From: Lepeophtheirus salmonis
Lineage: Eukaryota; Arthropoda; Copepoda; Siphonostomatoida; Caligidae
Length of the DNA stretch: 64,000 bases
Reading direction: 5' to 3'
Assembly: GCF_016086655.4 (NCBI RefSeq)
Contig: NC_052137.2
Span: 310,001 to 374,000, forward strand
How positions within the stretch are numbered: position 1 is the stretch's first letter; the number at the start of each line of letters is the position of its first letter. Both the position numbers and the translations under genes were made by a program. Shown piece after piece: positions 12,301 to 23,060 of this stretch. The notes below the pieces were generated by a model, which saw only the letters and a list, made by a program, of their open reading frames with translations, did no database searches and was not told the origin of the DNA.

Positions 12301-12661
12301 CTGACATTTGTTCCAAATTATTTTATGTTGACAACCACTTCATATATTGTATATTAAGTTCATAATAAATCATCTTAAATATTCATAGTACCATCATAAT
12401 ATATATATATATAGCTATTTAAAAAAATGAATCTAATTTTGCAATGAAATTGCACAAAAAATCGTTAAAACAATTTGATGTTAAAAAAAAAAGTATAATT
12501 TTTTCTTCCATCTTCTACTATGTATGTATGTGTTTCTTAGCTGCGTTGTTGAATGCATTATTATTCATTATTCAAAGTGAGTGCGGAGCCACAGATGAGT
12601 TGTAAAGAAGAAGAAGAACCCTTCATTTATTATTATTATTATTATTTTTGAAATTTAAGTG

Positions 12662-12666
<5 letters not shown>

Positions 12667-12699
<33 letters not shown>
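12667..12699 (+). repeat. Poly-A tract
   Basis: About 33 consecutive A bases preceded by a (TTA)n run (12628-12647). It could mark the tail of a retroposed sequence, but no body is recognisable. Confidence 0.9.
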
Positions 12700-12703
<4 letters not shown>

Positions 12704-13289
12704 GATGAGTCCATTGGGAATATTCACACACTCAAAATATTCTTCTTCTCCAGTTTGAGTCTTCCTAATATATTATTTTACTACGTATTCATAGATCAGT
12801 TTCTTCACTCCCCCTCACTTGTCAAAAAAAAAAAAAAAAAAGAGGAAAAGAATTTGCATCTTGGTTTTGAGGGTTTTTTATTTTATTATTTTTTCTTTGA
12901 AGTGGTGTACATACATTTGTTACAACAACCCACGTAGGGCACGTATGTCTACATAAGTACGTGCTGCAACAAGAACTAACTATTATTACATATATGTATA
13001 ACATGTACTCCTTCAATTGAAATACGATTTGAATGATGGCAAGGCTATATATAATATTTAGTACTCTCAACGTCATTTGATATGAATGAACCCTTTCCCT
13101 ATCATCTAAAGAGAAAATGTTTATCCCTTCGGTCCATAGTTCATTGAACGATGTATTCGTATGAAAAGTACGTGCAAAGTCCTTGGGATGGCACTACTAG
13201 CACGTATCGAGGTTATATTTAATTAGAAGCATCTCTGGGAAGAACAAAATAATTTCGTGTGTTGATTAAACAATACTTTATGAAAGACT

Positions 13290-13436
13290 CAACACCTTAG
13301 GAGACTATAAAGAAGCTTGATAAACATAATGTTGAGGTTTTTACTACAGAAGCCATTGATAAATCAATGATATCATGATGGATGCCAGAAGACTGAAGGT
13401 GCATGAGATTGCAAGTGCTCTGGGCACCTCAAGTTG
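13290..13436 (+). pseudogene. Mariner transposase N-terminal domain relic
   Basis: The + strand reads VEVFTTEAIDKSMIS, then after a frameshift DARRLKVHEIASALGTSSW. This matches the end of the paired-type DNA-binding region of Hsmar/irritans-like mariners (family pattern DDRRLKVHEIAxAVGISS). It stops abruptly at about 13436, where the sequence switches to catalytic-domain sequence on the other strand. Confidence 0.65.
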
Positions 13437-13692
13437 GAATCCTATTTCCATTTATTTTACGACCACAACTGTTGAGGTGTAAGCTGGTGCATTATCGTGA
13501 TGGAAAAATACTTTTTTCTGGGCTAATCGTGGGCGTTTTTCTTGCAGCTCGGTTTTCAAACGGTCCAATAACAACAAAAATATACACCTGTAATATTTTA
13601 ACCCTTTTCCAGATAGTCGATAAGGATTATTCTTTGTTAATCCAAAAGACAGTTGTCATAATTTTTCCAGTCAATTCCTCGATTCAAACAAA
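13437..13692 (-). pseudogene. Mariner transposase catalytic domain relic, inverted relative to its N-terminal piece
   Basis: The minus strand reads GKIMTTVFWINKE, then FENRAARKTPTISPEKSIFPS and a degraded equivalent of the HHDNAPxHTS motif (here R*CTSLHLNS). It matches mariner catalytic sequence around the second Asp, which is lost. Stops are present. It abuts the + strand piece at 13290-13436 with no spacer. Confidence 0.65.
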
Positions 13693-14091
13693 TGCAAACA
13701 GAAAGAAATAGACTGATCTGGCTGAAAGTTGGTGTGTGTTCTTCCAATAGATGCTACTAAGTAAATATGTCCAAATCGAAACGTGCCTGTATTACCGTCT
13801 CTTGGACTTCACATGGACTTTCCAAATGTCCTTTGTATAGTTAGAGATGTAAAAAGAGTCAAAATTACGATGGATATATTTTAAAACAAAGACTCTCTTG
13901 GTAATTTGCTAGTCAGGTCATTACGTATATAATTTTTTTTAAATGCAAAATGAAACAAAATTAAATAATTATATTTTGTATATAAGTTAGGGTTTTGTAT
14001 GTACAAGTTGCAGCTAGAGGTGGATTAAGTATAGGGCGAATTCAAAAGCCCGGCGTCCCAACTTTATTTTGCAAAGCCCGAAAAGCCTGTG

Positions 14092-14375
14092 CAGGTGCGT
14101 TTGCAAGGGATTTAGCACATCCCCTAAAATCAAGGAATTTTTGTTAGTAACTGTAATTTATTTTTCGATTCGGCCAAATTACGTAGCAGAGCAAAAAAAC
14201 TAAATTAAAAAAAATTCCAAAAAATTTTATATTTAAAGTTTAATTTTTTGAATTTTGGAATACAAAATTCAAAAAAAAAAAAAATTGTAAATAGGATTTT
14301 TGATTTTTTTTCAAAAAAATTCGAAACCTAAGGTACTTCCCCCCCCCTTTACATATAATTCTGCGTACGCCCCTT
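14092..14375. mobile_element. MITE with CAGGGGCGTC-type inverted ends
   Basis: The left edge CAGGTGCGTTTGCAAGG and right edge CTGCGTACGCCCCTT are imperfect inverted copies. The interior is the family's T-rich AAATTTTTTxxAAAAAATT sequence plus GCAGAGCAAAAA, also seen near 53960. No coding is seen. Confidence 0.6.
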
Positions 14376-15569
14376 CTGTGACCCGAACCTTCCAACCCTA
14401 CATTTATTTCTAATGCAAAATAATTCTTTTACAACTAATCGATTAGTTCATTTTCGATTTGACTCCATATGAAAAAAAAGTTGAAGTTGGCGTTATTGAT
14501 TATCGTTAAGTGTCACACTTACAAATATCTTTCTTAGATTTTATTTTTATGATTGATGTCGTACCAATACACGTTAAACCCCTAAAATGTTTAATCAACC
14601 AAACTCCAATATTAGAAATTGAAAAAGTATGCGTAAAAAGTCATAAATACATAGAAATAAGTCTATCAAAATATAGAACTACAAATTAATGTATTCTTAT
14701 AAAATTGATAAGGATTTGATTGTGCTGGGTCGTCCGAAGGTAGAGCTGGACCCCCCCGTCTCCCTATATGAAGTAGTTTTGATTTTGTACTAGAATATTT
14801 TTTCGTTCAGAAGAATTTATTTAAGGATATTCTTTTCTAAAAAAATATTTAGCTCGCAAGAGTTTATATTGGAATACTTTTATCGTATAGATTATCATAT
14901 TTTGGCCCAAAAGCTGGCCCAAACCCTAAGACCTTGTAGCCGGACATATCCTGAATCCTAATATTATCTAGCCACCTATTTGCAACCAAAAAATGAAAAT
15001 CATAATTTTAAATGGAGGATTTACAGTACTTGCGATGAGGATAATTGAATCTTCCACTGATGATCGATATATTATTAATGGAGTAACTTTTGACTATTTT
15101 AATACAAATTATTAAAATATATGTAAGTATTCTGTGGCACAATGTTAAATTGAAATGCCCACAGTTATATTACTCATAAACACATATTATCAATGTAATT
15201 GGAATAGATCAAATTGCTATGATAGTATCAAAAAGTGGTTAATTAGAAGGACTAATGTTTTAAATGAAATAATGCATTTAAGACAAAGAAATTACAACTT
15301 ATACACAACATATATAACAAAACATAATGATAAAGTCCAGGGCAATTACGTATTGATACAAAAAAACATTATAGTATTAACGTAGTCCCCCGGAGTAGAA
15401 TCATATTATCTACTATAAATATACACGCAAATAAAACTGATTACTGTGAAATGATTAAAAAAATATACTTAGTCAAGCTTTTCCTTAAATATTTTAATGA
15501 ATCTGTTAAAAACTCTTCATGGATGGAAAATACTTGATTTCTTCTACTCCTGTGGACCATGTTATTCAT
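14376..15569. other. Gene-free AT-rich DNA
   Basis: A 76-codon open frame at 15155-15385 (+) has no recognisable family features and strongly AT-biased residue use (N, I, Y, K). I do not call it a gene. Otherwise there is nothing beyond a CTGGACCCCCC word near 14748, possibly an edge of the CAGGGGCGTC family. Confidence 0.4.
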
Positions 15570-15848
15570 TCATATGGGTCGATTTTTTAGCAATAAGGCC
15601 ACATTTCTATCGAATGCGGCCAACATTGTAGTTTTCATTTCTTCCAATACAATAGTTTCATACGATGTTAGCGTACTGTCAAGACGGTCTGTTGAGTTTA
15701 ATAAAAAAGAAAATTGCTTTGATTTCCAAAGTAGTGAATTTTTTCCTTCATGAAAGTCCAAAAAGTACAATTGCTTTAGAATGGTTAGAGACAGGACAAC
15801 TAAAAAGGCACTGATTTTGTCGTTGAATATCTTGCCACAGTCCTTACA
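15570..15848 (-). other. Unrecognised open segment with a good splice-acceptor-like start
   Basis: On the minus strand a run of nine T, then ATCTAG, precedes about 93 open codons that begin TCKDCGKIFNDK and end at a stop at 15570. The segment has a CxxC pair and charged, non-low-complexity composition (DSTLTSYETIVLEEMKTT). No family is recognised. It may be an exon or a relic of a transposon gene; no donor or neighbouring exon was identified. Confidence 0.25.
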
Positions 15849-16099
15849 TGTGCTAGATAAAAAAAAATACGAAAATCTGCAATTGGTCTGTAATTTTTTC
15901 TAGATGATTACTAATTTTAGAGATTTTTTTTTTAAATGACCTTATCAGAAAAACAATCCCTCCATTTTATTATTTTTAAGAACTTTTTCAAACCATTTCT
16001 TATCAAAGTGTATAATTAAAATCTATCCAGCGTGGGACCCAATCAAGAGAATAAATTAGAGCCCATACGCTCAGGAACATAAAATTGTTCCTGAGGATA

Positions 16100-16460
16100 G
16101 GTGATATTGTTTACTATATTCCAACAAAATTTTTACGGGTATATATGTGAGCAGTCAACAAAAAGCGAGCTAGAAAGCTTTTTCTCAAAATTGAGTGTGG
16201 ATTACATTCATATTCTTCAACGACAAATTATCCTTATTTTCAATAAACAAATTATTCTTATTAACCCTTTGGGTGTGCAGCAAATTGTACCACTCAAAGT
16301 AGTCAAAATTGATTGTCACAATAAAATAAGGAAAAGTAGATACATTTCATTTGAAAGGTCATATCGGGGTTAACATGTAGCTCTTAAATGAGATAAAGGT
16401 TCTAAACTATAATTAAAATTCTTGAATATCTTAACTCATCCCACAAATTTAAGTAGTAAG
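16100..16460 (+). repeat. Dispersed repeat (family of 29540 and 37310), + orientation
   Basis: In order: CTCAAAATTGAGTGTGGATTACATT, a run of ACAAATTATCCTTATT words, TTGTCACAATAAAATAAGG, GGTCATATCGGGGTTAAC and ATATCTTAACTCATCCCACAAATTT. The inverse order appears at 29540-29850 and 37310-37690. An open frame of 90 codons here is broken in the other copies, so I do not treat it as a gene. Confidence 0.6.
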
Positions 16461-17291
16461 GATTTAATTTTTTAAAGTATGTATGTATAATATTTTTGGC
16501 ATAATTTTTTTTTTTTTAGTTTTCTCTGTCTTGATTTTTATGTTTACGCATCATATACTAGTAAATACTGCAGTTTTAGATTTTGGGGGATTTCTTGTTG
16601 GTATAAAACTTTGCAAAAACTCAAAATTGGATCCCTGGAGAGAGCCCCTAATATGTACATAATATATTTACCCATGCAACAAACGAATATTTTAACTTAC
16701 ATCTGGACATCATTGTATTGTAAGCAACATTTATATATTTCATGGTTGTTGCTCTACTTACAAATTGTTTTCTTTAATGAAACCAGAGAGAAAACTTGTC
16801 TAGACAACCAATTTGATTATTATACTCGTAATTATAGAATTATATACAATGCTACAAATTGCAATCCTTTTTTTGGAACCAATTTAAAATTATTGTTATG
16901 ATTAAAATATAATAAGCAAGGGAAAAGGTAGGTATTATATTGGTTTGCAACCATTGGTACAATACCCCATTCATTATTATAGGATTTTTCTACAGCAAGT
17001 TTTAAAAAAATAATTACCATTATGAAAAGTAAGGTTCCAAGTCATTTTGTTACAATAATGTGTTTAGCTTTTTTGTGTGCAGTTTTTGTCTTCATTCATA
17101 TATGCAAAAATTGTTCAAGGAGGAATTTACTCATCCTTCCCCCTCTCTTTTTGATCATAATCAAATAATGGGAACCTTTATTCACAGGGTGGGGATTTTA
17201 TATCTGGAAAATGACAGGATAATATATATTACAATATATATCCCAAAATTAATTCAGCAAATCTTTTGTTCTTACATTTAAGGGTCTATAA

Positions 17292-17478
17292 CAGGGGTCG
17301 GTAACCTATGGCTCGTGTGCCACTGCTGGGACGAGGGGATATATTCACTGGGACGCACAAATTAGAACATATTTCCGTAGTTTGTGAGTGCTTTGCACCA
17401 TTATTGTTGATAGTGGCCCACTCATTAATTATAAATGTCGAAGTAGGCACTCCATGTCTCAAAGGTTGCCTACCCCTG
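17292..17478. mobile_element. hAT-type MITE, complete, 187 bp
   Basis: The ends are CAGGGGTCGGTAACC and (inverted) CAGGGGTAGGCAACC, 13 of 15 matching and typical of hAT termini. The flanks GTCTATAA and GTCTAGAG agree at 6 of 8 positions, as an aged 8-bp target-site duplication. There is no open frame. Confidence 0.8.
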
Positions 17479-17494
17479 GTCTAGAGTAAAGTCA

Positions 17495-18190
17495 ATCACT
17501 CAAACTAACCAGCTTCAACCACAACCTCAAACCAGGCCTTGAAACTGGCAAAGGCCTTGACGAGGAACTACTTGACCATGTTGGCCACTATCTCGAGAAT
17601 GGAAGCCGGAATGAGTCAACAGTGTTATGTCCATGTTCATTGGACTCTCTCTCCAAGACGGCCCACACATTGTAGTTCAAGGGGCTTAGATTCGGCGAGC
17701 TAGAAGGCCACATTTCCTTTACCCAAAATATGTTGAAATTGTCTGAACACTAATTTTGGACAAGATATAAAGTGTAGGCCGGAGCCATCCAGGGGTTGCA
17801 CAACCCCTTAAGACATCCAGATAGACGTCCTTGTTGATGTTTTAACTCTTGGGAAAGAAGTGCAGGTTCATGTCATCACTCTCCCTGGAAAAATGAGAAA
17901 GATGTGGATTAAGGCTGAAAACTTGGTCATTCCTATGATCGGGACATCCTCAGGGTCCCAGAAAATCTATCAGAAGTCTTCCTTGTAGTTGTTTCCGAAA
18001 TATCAGACTCCTTTGAGCCTTGGCAACATCTTCAACAGTTTATTTAGGCAGCTTCATGAACTCAATAATCTTCTTGTGCGTGTGCTCTGCATGGATGCGC
18101 ACAATAATGGCCGCACTGCGTTCGCATTCGGATAACAGCTTCAGGATTTTGTATTTTTCTTATACAGATTTGTCAGTTGAATCTGATGAG
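17495..18190 (-). pseudogene. maT/mariner transposase pseudogene with a central deletion
   Basis: From N- to C-terminus on the minus strand: LLSECERSAAIIVRIHAEH, KKIIEFMKLPK*TVEDVAKAQ (helix-turn-helix region), then after lost sequence PWMAPAYTLYLVQN, FWVKEMWPSSSPNLSPLNY and NVWAVLERES (third catalytic-residue region, with P, L and N retained), then IVANMVK, ASFKAWFEVVVEAG. Stops and frameshifts are present throughout, and the central catalytic Asp region is missing. The order is family-consistent, so this is one element rather than several fragments. Confidence 0.85.
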
Positions 18191-18463
18191 CACACTTTCA
18201 TATACATAGATCCTAGGATTACGAAGATATTGAGGTCTAAACTTGTTCCAAATTTACAGTCCCCATTGTGTAATAGTTGTAATATATGTTAGGAATTAAC
18301 ATAAAAACAATCTTGAACAAAAATCAAGAAAAGGATAAATATTTAATTTATTTTTTAAACATAATATTCATTCCAATATTTCATGTAAATATTTTGAATA
18401 ATTATGGGCATTGTATTCAAATTTCTGAGAGAAAAATTGTTAGATATATCTTAAAGCGGATAT

Positions 18464-18515
18464 AGGGCACTTTGTCGAATGCTATTTCGTCAATGGAACA
18501 CTTTGCAGAAAAAAA
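18464..18515 (+). repeat. Short GCACTTTGTCGAATG / CAATGGAACACTTTG subterminal repeat
   Basis: Two spaced versions of a (G)xACTTTGxCGAATG word resemble the end of a MITE with periodic terminal motifs. The opposite end was not found. Confidence 0.3.
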
Positions 18516-19859
18516 CAAACGATTATTGCACATGACTCAAAAATTATCGATAGGGTTTTGTCATTGGGCGAGAAACTTACACTATAGAAAGACTCCAAGT
18601 ACCTTTAAAAGTAATACCGAAAATATCCAGCCACGAGATCAAAGCAATCGTAGCAGATAACTAAATACTAAACACTGTGTGTATATTTTTGTGTTAGAGA
18701 GGTAACACCGTGATATGTACATTGGGAAATTGTCATTATTTTAGTAACAACGGTTACAAAAGCCATTCTGTGAATTGTTGAAGCATCTACATAATCAAAT
18801 AAATCTATTAATTATTCAACACTTAACGATTATAGTTCGTGGCTAATAATTAACTTTTTAGCTTTTAAAATTGGAATAACATGAATAGGAATCGTACATA
18901 CATGGTATTGTAACATCAATCATCTTCAAATACAATCCATATTTTTTTCAGGAAAGTAATCATTGTGCAAATACTTTGTTCTGCGTACGGTTTAAAGCCT
19001 ATATGTCATTTTATTGACTGAATTTGACTCCATTATGTCTCTTTTCAAATGTAACCTATCAATTCTAATGATATGATTGAGAAAATATATGTTTGCTATC
19101 ATCAGTGAAATTTGCAACGTCTCCAAAGGACTATTTAGAATTATTGGTTAGTAGAAAAAAACATAAATTTATTAATATAAATGATATTCAAATTTGGGAG
19201 AAAAATCATTATGATTTGCTTTTGTGTTGACAATATCATTTCTTTATTTTTGCCTCAAAGAAAAACAGACATGGAACCTTGTTGTTTGGCATGTGTTGTA
19301 GAGGGCTGCTACTACAATATTTTTTACATCTGGACTCCATGAGTAATTATAATTGAAGTAATGAAAGAGAGTCTCAGAACGTCTTAAGAAAGAAGGAATT
19401 TAATTAATCCCACGAGAGTTTCCCAAACTCACTCTCAAGTACGAATATACTAATGTTTTTGGGCGCGGGGCTGGGATGGGCTAGCCCATCTTGTACAATA
19501 CATACATAATTCTGACTACACCCTCAGAACTAAGGAATGGTGGAGCATATCGTAGGGTAGACAGGGAAAATTACAACAAGCCTTTTTTTCTCGAATAATT
19601 AATAATTAGTTATTTGAGAATCAATTGATGTAATTTTATCAAAAATTCAAAATAATATCAGTGTAAAGAAAAATTGCGTTGCAATTTTCTTCAGATTTTT
19701 TTCTTCTTCTTTATTATTTTATGTATTCAATTGAAGAAAACAGTACTCAATGAGTTTTCTAAGAATACTTACTATATTTTGTCATAATTCAATAATAAAA
19801 GTAATGTTATGTCAGCTATATTTATTCTGTCCAGTCTAGTGTCAAGAAAGGTCCAGTGA
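18516..19859. other. Gene-free AT-rich DNA
   Basis: GCAACGTCTCCA at about 19113 and its surroundings resemble 310-430. An internally deleted CAGGGGCGTC-family remnant (GGGGCTGGGATGGGCTAGCCC) lies at about 19460-19530. No gene is supported. Confidence 0.4.
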
Positions 19860-19975
19860 GTCCTTCAGACCGTCAGTACTAGAACTGATTTAAAAAAAGA
19901 AATAAAGTTGTGTGACGTCATCAAGGATCGTACTTTTTAAGTTTTTATGATTGAACTGGACCATACCGATATTCA
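19860..19975 (+). repeat. Dispersed element remnant with TGACGTCATCAAGG
   Basis: CAGTACTAGAACTGATT, then GTTGTGTGACGTCATCAAGG, then GATTGAACTGGACC. It matches 5056-5175 and, inverted, 24290-24385. It carries a perfect CRE octamer at 19913-19920. Confidence 0.5.
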
Positions 19976-20754
19976 AGTGGGCATCACTGCACACCACATA
20001 ACATTCAAGTCCTTCCAAATAATAAATCACTACGGCCAATTTTTTAGCTAGAGCCGGAACTAAAAAAGGTGATTGAGAGTGAACTTCACTTATTTGTTTA
20101 AACTGGCTATTGAGACGGACATTTGGCCAATTACATTCTAGTGTAACAACAGAGCAAAACATATATAGACAACAAATGAATTTTTATTGACAGTTTGGCA
20201 TAGTAAAGCTCTATATATTAAAATATTCAGTTTGTAGTAATCAACGTCAGCTGTGGTAAAGGGTAGAATCCATAGAGATAAAAATCTACATAATTACGTG
20301 AAGAAGAAGTTGACGCTGGTTTAAGCGACCAAAACATTCAAATTTTAGTAGTAATAAATAGGTATATTAACAACATAGAGTAGTACACTTCAATATTTTT
20401 AGGCTTCTGACTGTATTAGTATTTTACAGTCAGACTATATTTTCATTATGAAACTGTTCAGTTTTTATAGAAGTATAGAATGACTCCATACAATTTTCTA
20501 TTGTTTTGATCAACAAACATTCGGCTTCAAAAAATGTATATTGCTTTTGCTCTAAAGTAGAAATAAAAATACAGTCATACCTTGAGATACAAGTTCCAAA
20601 ACATAACTTTTTTATAAGGATATGAGCTGGTACGAGAGTTTGCAACGGAACACAGCTAACAATTTAAAATTATTTATTATTTGGTAATTTCTTGTTTATT
20701 TAAAGGAATACTAATAATTATTATTTATAATAAAATTAGAAAAAACAGGATTTT

Positions 20755-21345
20755 TTTTTTGGAATGAAGAAAAAACAACATAAAAACAATTTTTGATATG
20801 TTCAAATACTATATTTAGCTAAATATATTTTTTGTTCAATATGTCTTCCTTCACAAGAAGCCTGTAGACCAGCGAATAGATTGACAGCTCTTGACGATGA
20901 AGACCGTGTTCATGGTGTATCACTGTCATAATAACAGCTCGAAGCGAATCTAAATTTAGATGAGATGGGCAGCAGATTTTCTTCTCCAACACCCCCCAAA
21001 CTGCAAAATCCAGTAGATTGAGTTCAGGGCTGGGCTAAATGGAGGCATGTCAGCTTCGGAAATTTTGGTCTTTCTTGGCTGTATGGGGGTGTAATGCTCT
21101 TCTTGATGTTGTATGTGTTCTGGCTAGAGATGCCAACGGTTTCTGTAGCCTTATTGTCAGTGACAAGGGTATAGAGTATATAGCAGACGTGTTCCTCCGA
21201 CATTTCTACACTTAGAGACACGGGGAAAAATACTGCTTTATTTTTGTGTCAGCTATCGTTTTGTAGCTTAATAAAGCCTTGTTGTGAAAAATAGCAGAGA
21301 AAATCCTAATCAAATACTACTGAATGTTTTGGATCCCCTCTCTGA
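20755..21345 (-). mobile_element. maT-derived MITE copy, transposase relic on minus strand
   Basis: The outer end at 21345 reads (minus) CAGAGAGGGGATCC, matching the family terminus. Then come AAGGCTTTATTAAGC..ACAAAACGATAGCTGA and the best preserved coding remnant, MSLSVEMSEEHVCYILYTL, TETVGISSQNTYNIKKSIT. This passes directly into the C-terminal region (CMPPFSPALNS..IYWILQF..VLEEK in shifted frames), then AATATATTTAGCTAAATATAGT. The distal inverted end is too degraded to place exactly. Confidence 0.85.
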
Positions 21346-21509
21346 TTTGTGTTGAAATTTGACGAGTCCAACTACTCAAACGGGCTTCGGAAGTTAATCG
21401 TGTTGCAACAATAACCCGACTTCCCTACGTTGAATTATTATCTAAGGCACAATGGCGAAAACACACAGGATTAATCGAAGGTCGAATTATACATATAACA
21501 TAATGGATG

Positions 21510-21553
21510 TACATGGGTACATTCATATATATATATATGAATGTACCCATGTA
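21510..21553. repeat. Perfect 44-bp palindrome
   Basis: The arm TACATGGGTACATTCATATATA (22 bases, 21510-21531) is followed immediately by its exact reverse complement. Homology stops sharply at both ends. It can form a cruciform or, if transcribed, a loopless hairpin. Confidence 0.95.
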
Positions 21554-22241
21554 TTTCTTTTTCTTATTCTTCCAAGATGCACGAAATTAAGATAACGAAC
21601 CTGGATAAAATACCACTCTACTTCTTGAACTATCCATACCCCTCTTTCACTTGCACCTATTCATATATACATCCCCCAGACCCACAAACCACAAGGTATA
21701 TCATACTCATGAATATATATGTATATAAATATGCGAGATGGGTATTAACGAGCCCAAATATTTATATAGGTATATATGAGGAATATTTATATAGTATAAC
21801 TATATATAAAAGATTCTCACGATCTCCTTTTGGAAGAATTTAATTTCTATTTTTATAATATTACTATCATTTTTATGTTCCTTCGTACAATATTGCCTCT
21901 ATGATTATATGAGCTTAACGTGATTGTTAATAATCATAATCATATTTTCTGTTTCTTACTTTAAATTTATGGAACATGAATTATTTTAATATCTGGAATA
22001 AACAAGGATCCTTTGGAGAGAGAGAAAAAAAGAGTAATGATAGACGATATACAATTTACATGGCCCAACTGTGGATTGAAGAAGAACACACAAACTTTGA
22101 TTCTACGTACATATGTGGTATTCGTATATCCCGAGGGAGGAAGAGAGAGAAAGAGACATCATCTGTCATTTTGAAGAAAAAGAGTTGACGTGTCAATTGT
22201 GTTTTGCATATTCATGAAGATGGTTTCTTAGTGGTGAGGTC
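21554..22241. other. Gene-free AT-rich DNA
   Basis: Two long open frames (21541-21843, 100 codons; 21976-22188, 70 codons) lack any recognisable domain and have composition expected of AT-rich noncoding DNA. ATATTTATATAG(G/T)ATA repeats occur near 21757-21810. Confidence 0.4.
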
Positions 22242-22755
22242 TACAGAGGGAGTACCTAAAACTTGCAGTAGCATTTAATTACGATTTTAGCGTCTTTATT
22301 TTGTATTGCAAGGTTTTATTATGCAACCAAACGACAGCTGAGACAAAAAAGAGCAAATTTTTTTTTTATCTAATGTCTCTAAGTGTAAAAAAGTCGGTGT
22401 AACAACAAGAAAGCAACGTGTGTGTGATCTCCTCTGCCCCTGGTTTTAGTCCCAAAAAGGGACCAGCGACCGTTGGGATCTTCATCCCGACTGTTTTAAA
22501 TATAAAGAAGTCCATTACATCCCCATAAAGCCAATAAGACCAACATATTATGGCGTAACAATATGGTTGGCTTCTGGCCTGCCTCCATTTGGCCCTCTTC
22601 TTAGGTTGCCAACCGTATATTAAATAATAAATATAAATAAATATAGTATGTAAATATATCAATAATTGGTTTTGAGTTGTCTATTCTAGATTCCCTAAAA
22701 ATCGTTTTTCATATATATTCATGCTACTGCAAGTTCCAAGTCCCCACTCTGTATA
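22242..22755 (+). mobile_element. maT-derived MITE copy with both ends
   Basis: The left end is ACAGAGGGAGTACCTAAAACTTGCAGTAGCAT. The right end is ATGCTACTGCAAGTTCCAAGTCCCCACTCTGTA, an imperfect inverted repeat of about 32 bases. Between them lie a degraded start (ATGTCTCTAAGTGTAAAAA at 22372), ATVGIFIPTVLNIKKSIT, and directly the C-terminal remnant (CLPPFGPLLRLP). At 0.51 kb it is far shorter than an autonomous maT of about 1.3 kb. Boundary flanks are TA-rich, as expected for TA target sites. Confidence 0.88.
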
Positions 22756-22789
22756 TTAATAGATTCAAATAATATTTAACACCCGTATG

Positions 22790-23060
22790 TTCAAAAGAAA
22801 TGAATAATAGAGAAACAAACTAGGGATTGTTTCGGAGTTTTAAGTGTAATTCCTTGTTGAGCTCAGAGTAGAATCTGGAGTTTTTCATGCCTATTACCTA
22901 TACCCTTGGTAAATACATATTGATATTTATATCTAGTTATTTTCTATTAAAGCTGCTTAAAGCTTATCTAATAAAATGTCATGACAGCTAAGCTGCTCTC
23001 CTCCCAAGATTCTTCAAATTGACAGGGTTAGCAAGACATTTTTCGTTTATTCTTTTAAGC
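22790..23060 (+). repeat. Copy of the GACAGCTAAGCTGCTCTCCTCCC repeat family
   Basis: It contains TAATTCCTTGTTGAGCTCAGAGTAGAAT (22850) and ATGACAGCTAAGCTGCTCTCCTCCC..TTCTTCAAATTG.CAGGGTTA (22980-23030), the two landmark blocks of the family clustered at 33.6-34.6 and 41.0-42.0 kb. Confidence 0.65.

Noticed and set aside
12659..12937. 92-codon frame starting in a poly-A tract
   Set aside because: Poly-Lys translation of A runs; non-coding low complexity.
16101..16373. 90-codon frame in a dispersed repeat
   Set aside because: Sister copies at 29.5 and 37.3 kb have stops and indels; not conserved as protein.
21024..21221. Reading the 65-codon minus frame as a functional gene
   Set aside because: It is the transposase start of a deleted MITE, lacking the catalytic core; kept as a mobile-element relic.
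22366..22662. 98-codon minus frame over a MITE
   Set aside because: Antisense shadow of the maT-derived relic, whose + strand carries the recognisable transposase remnants.
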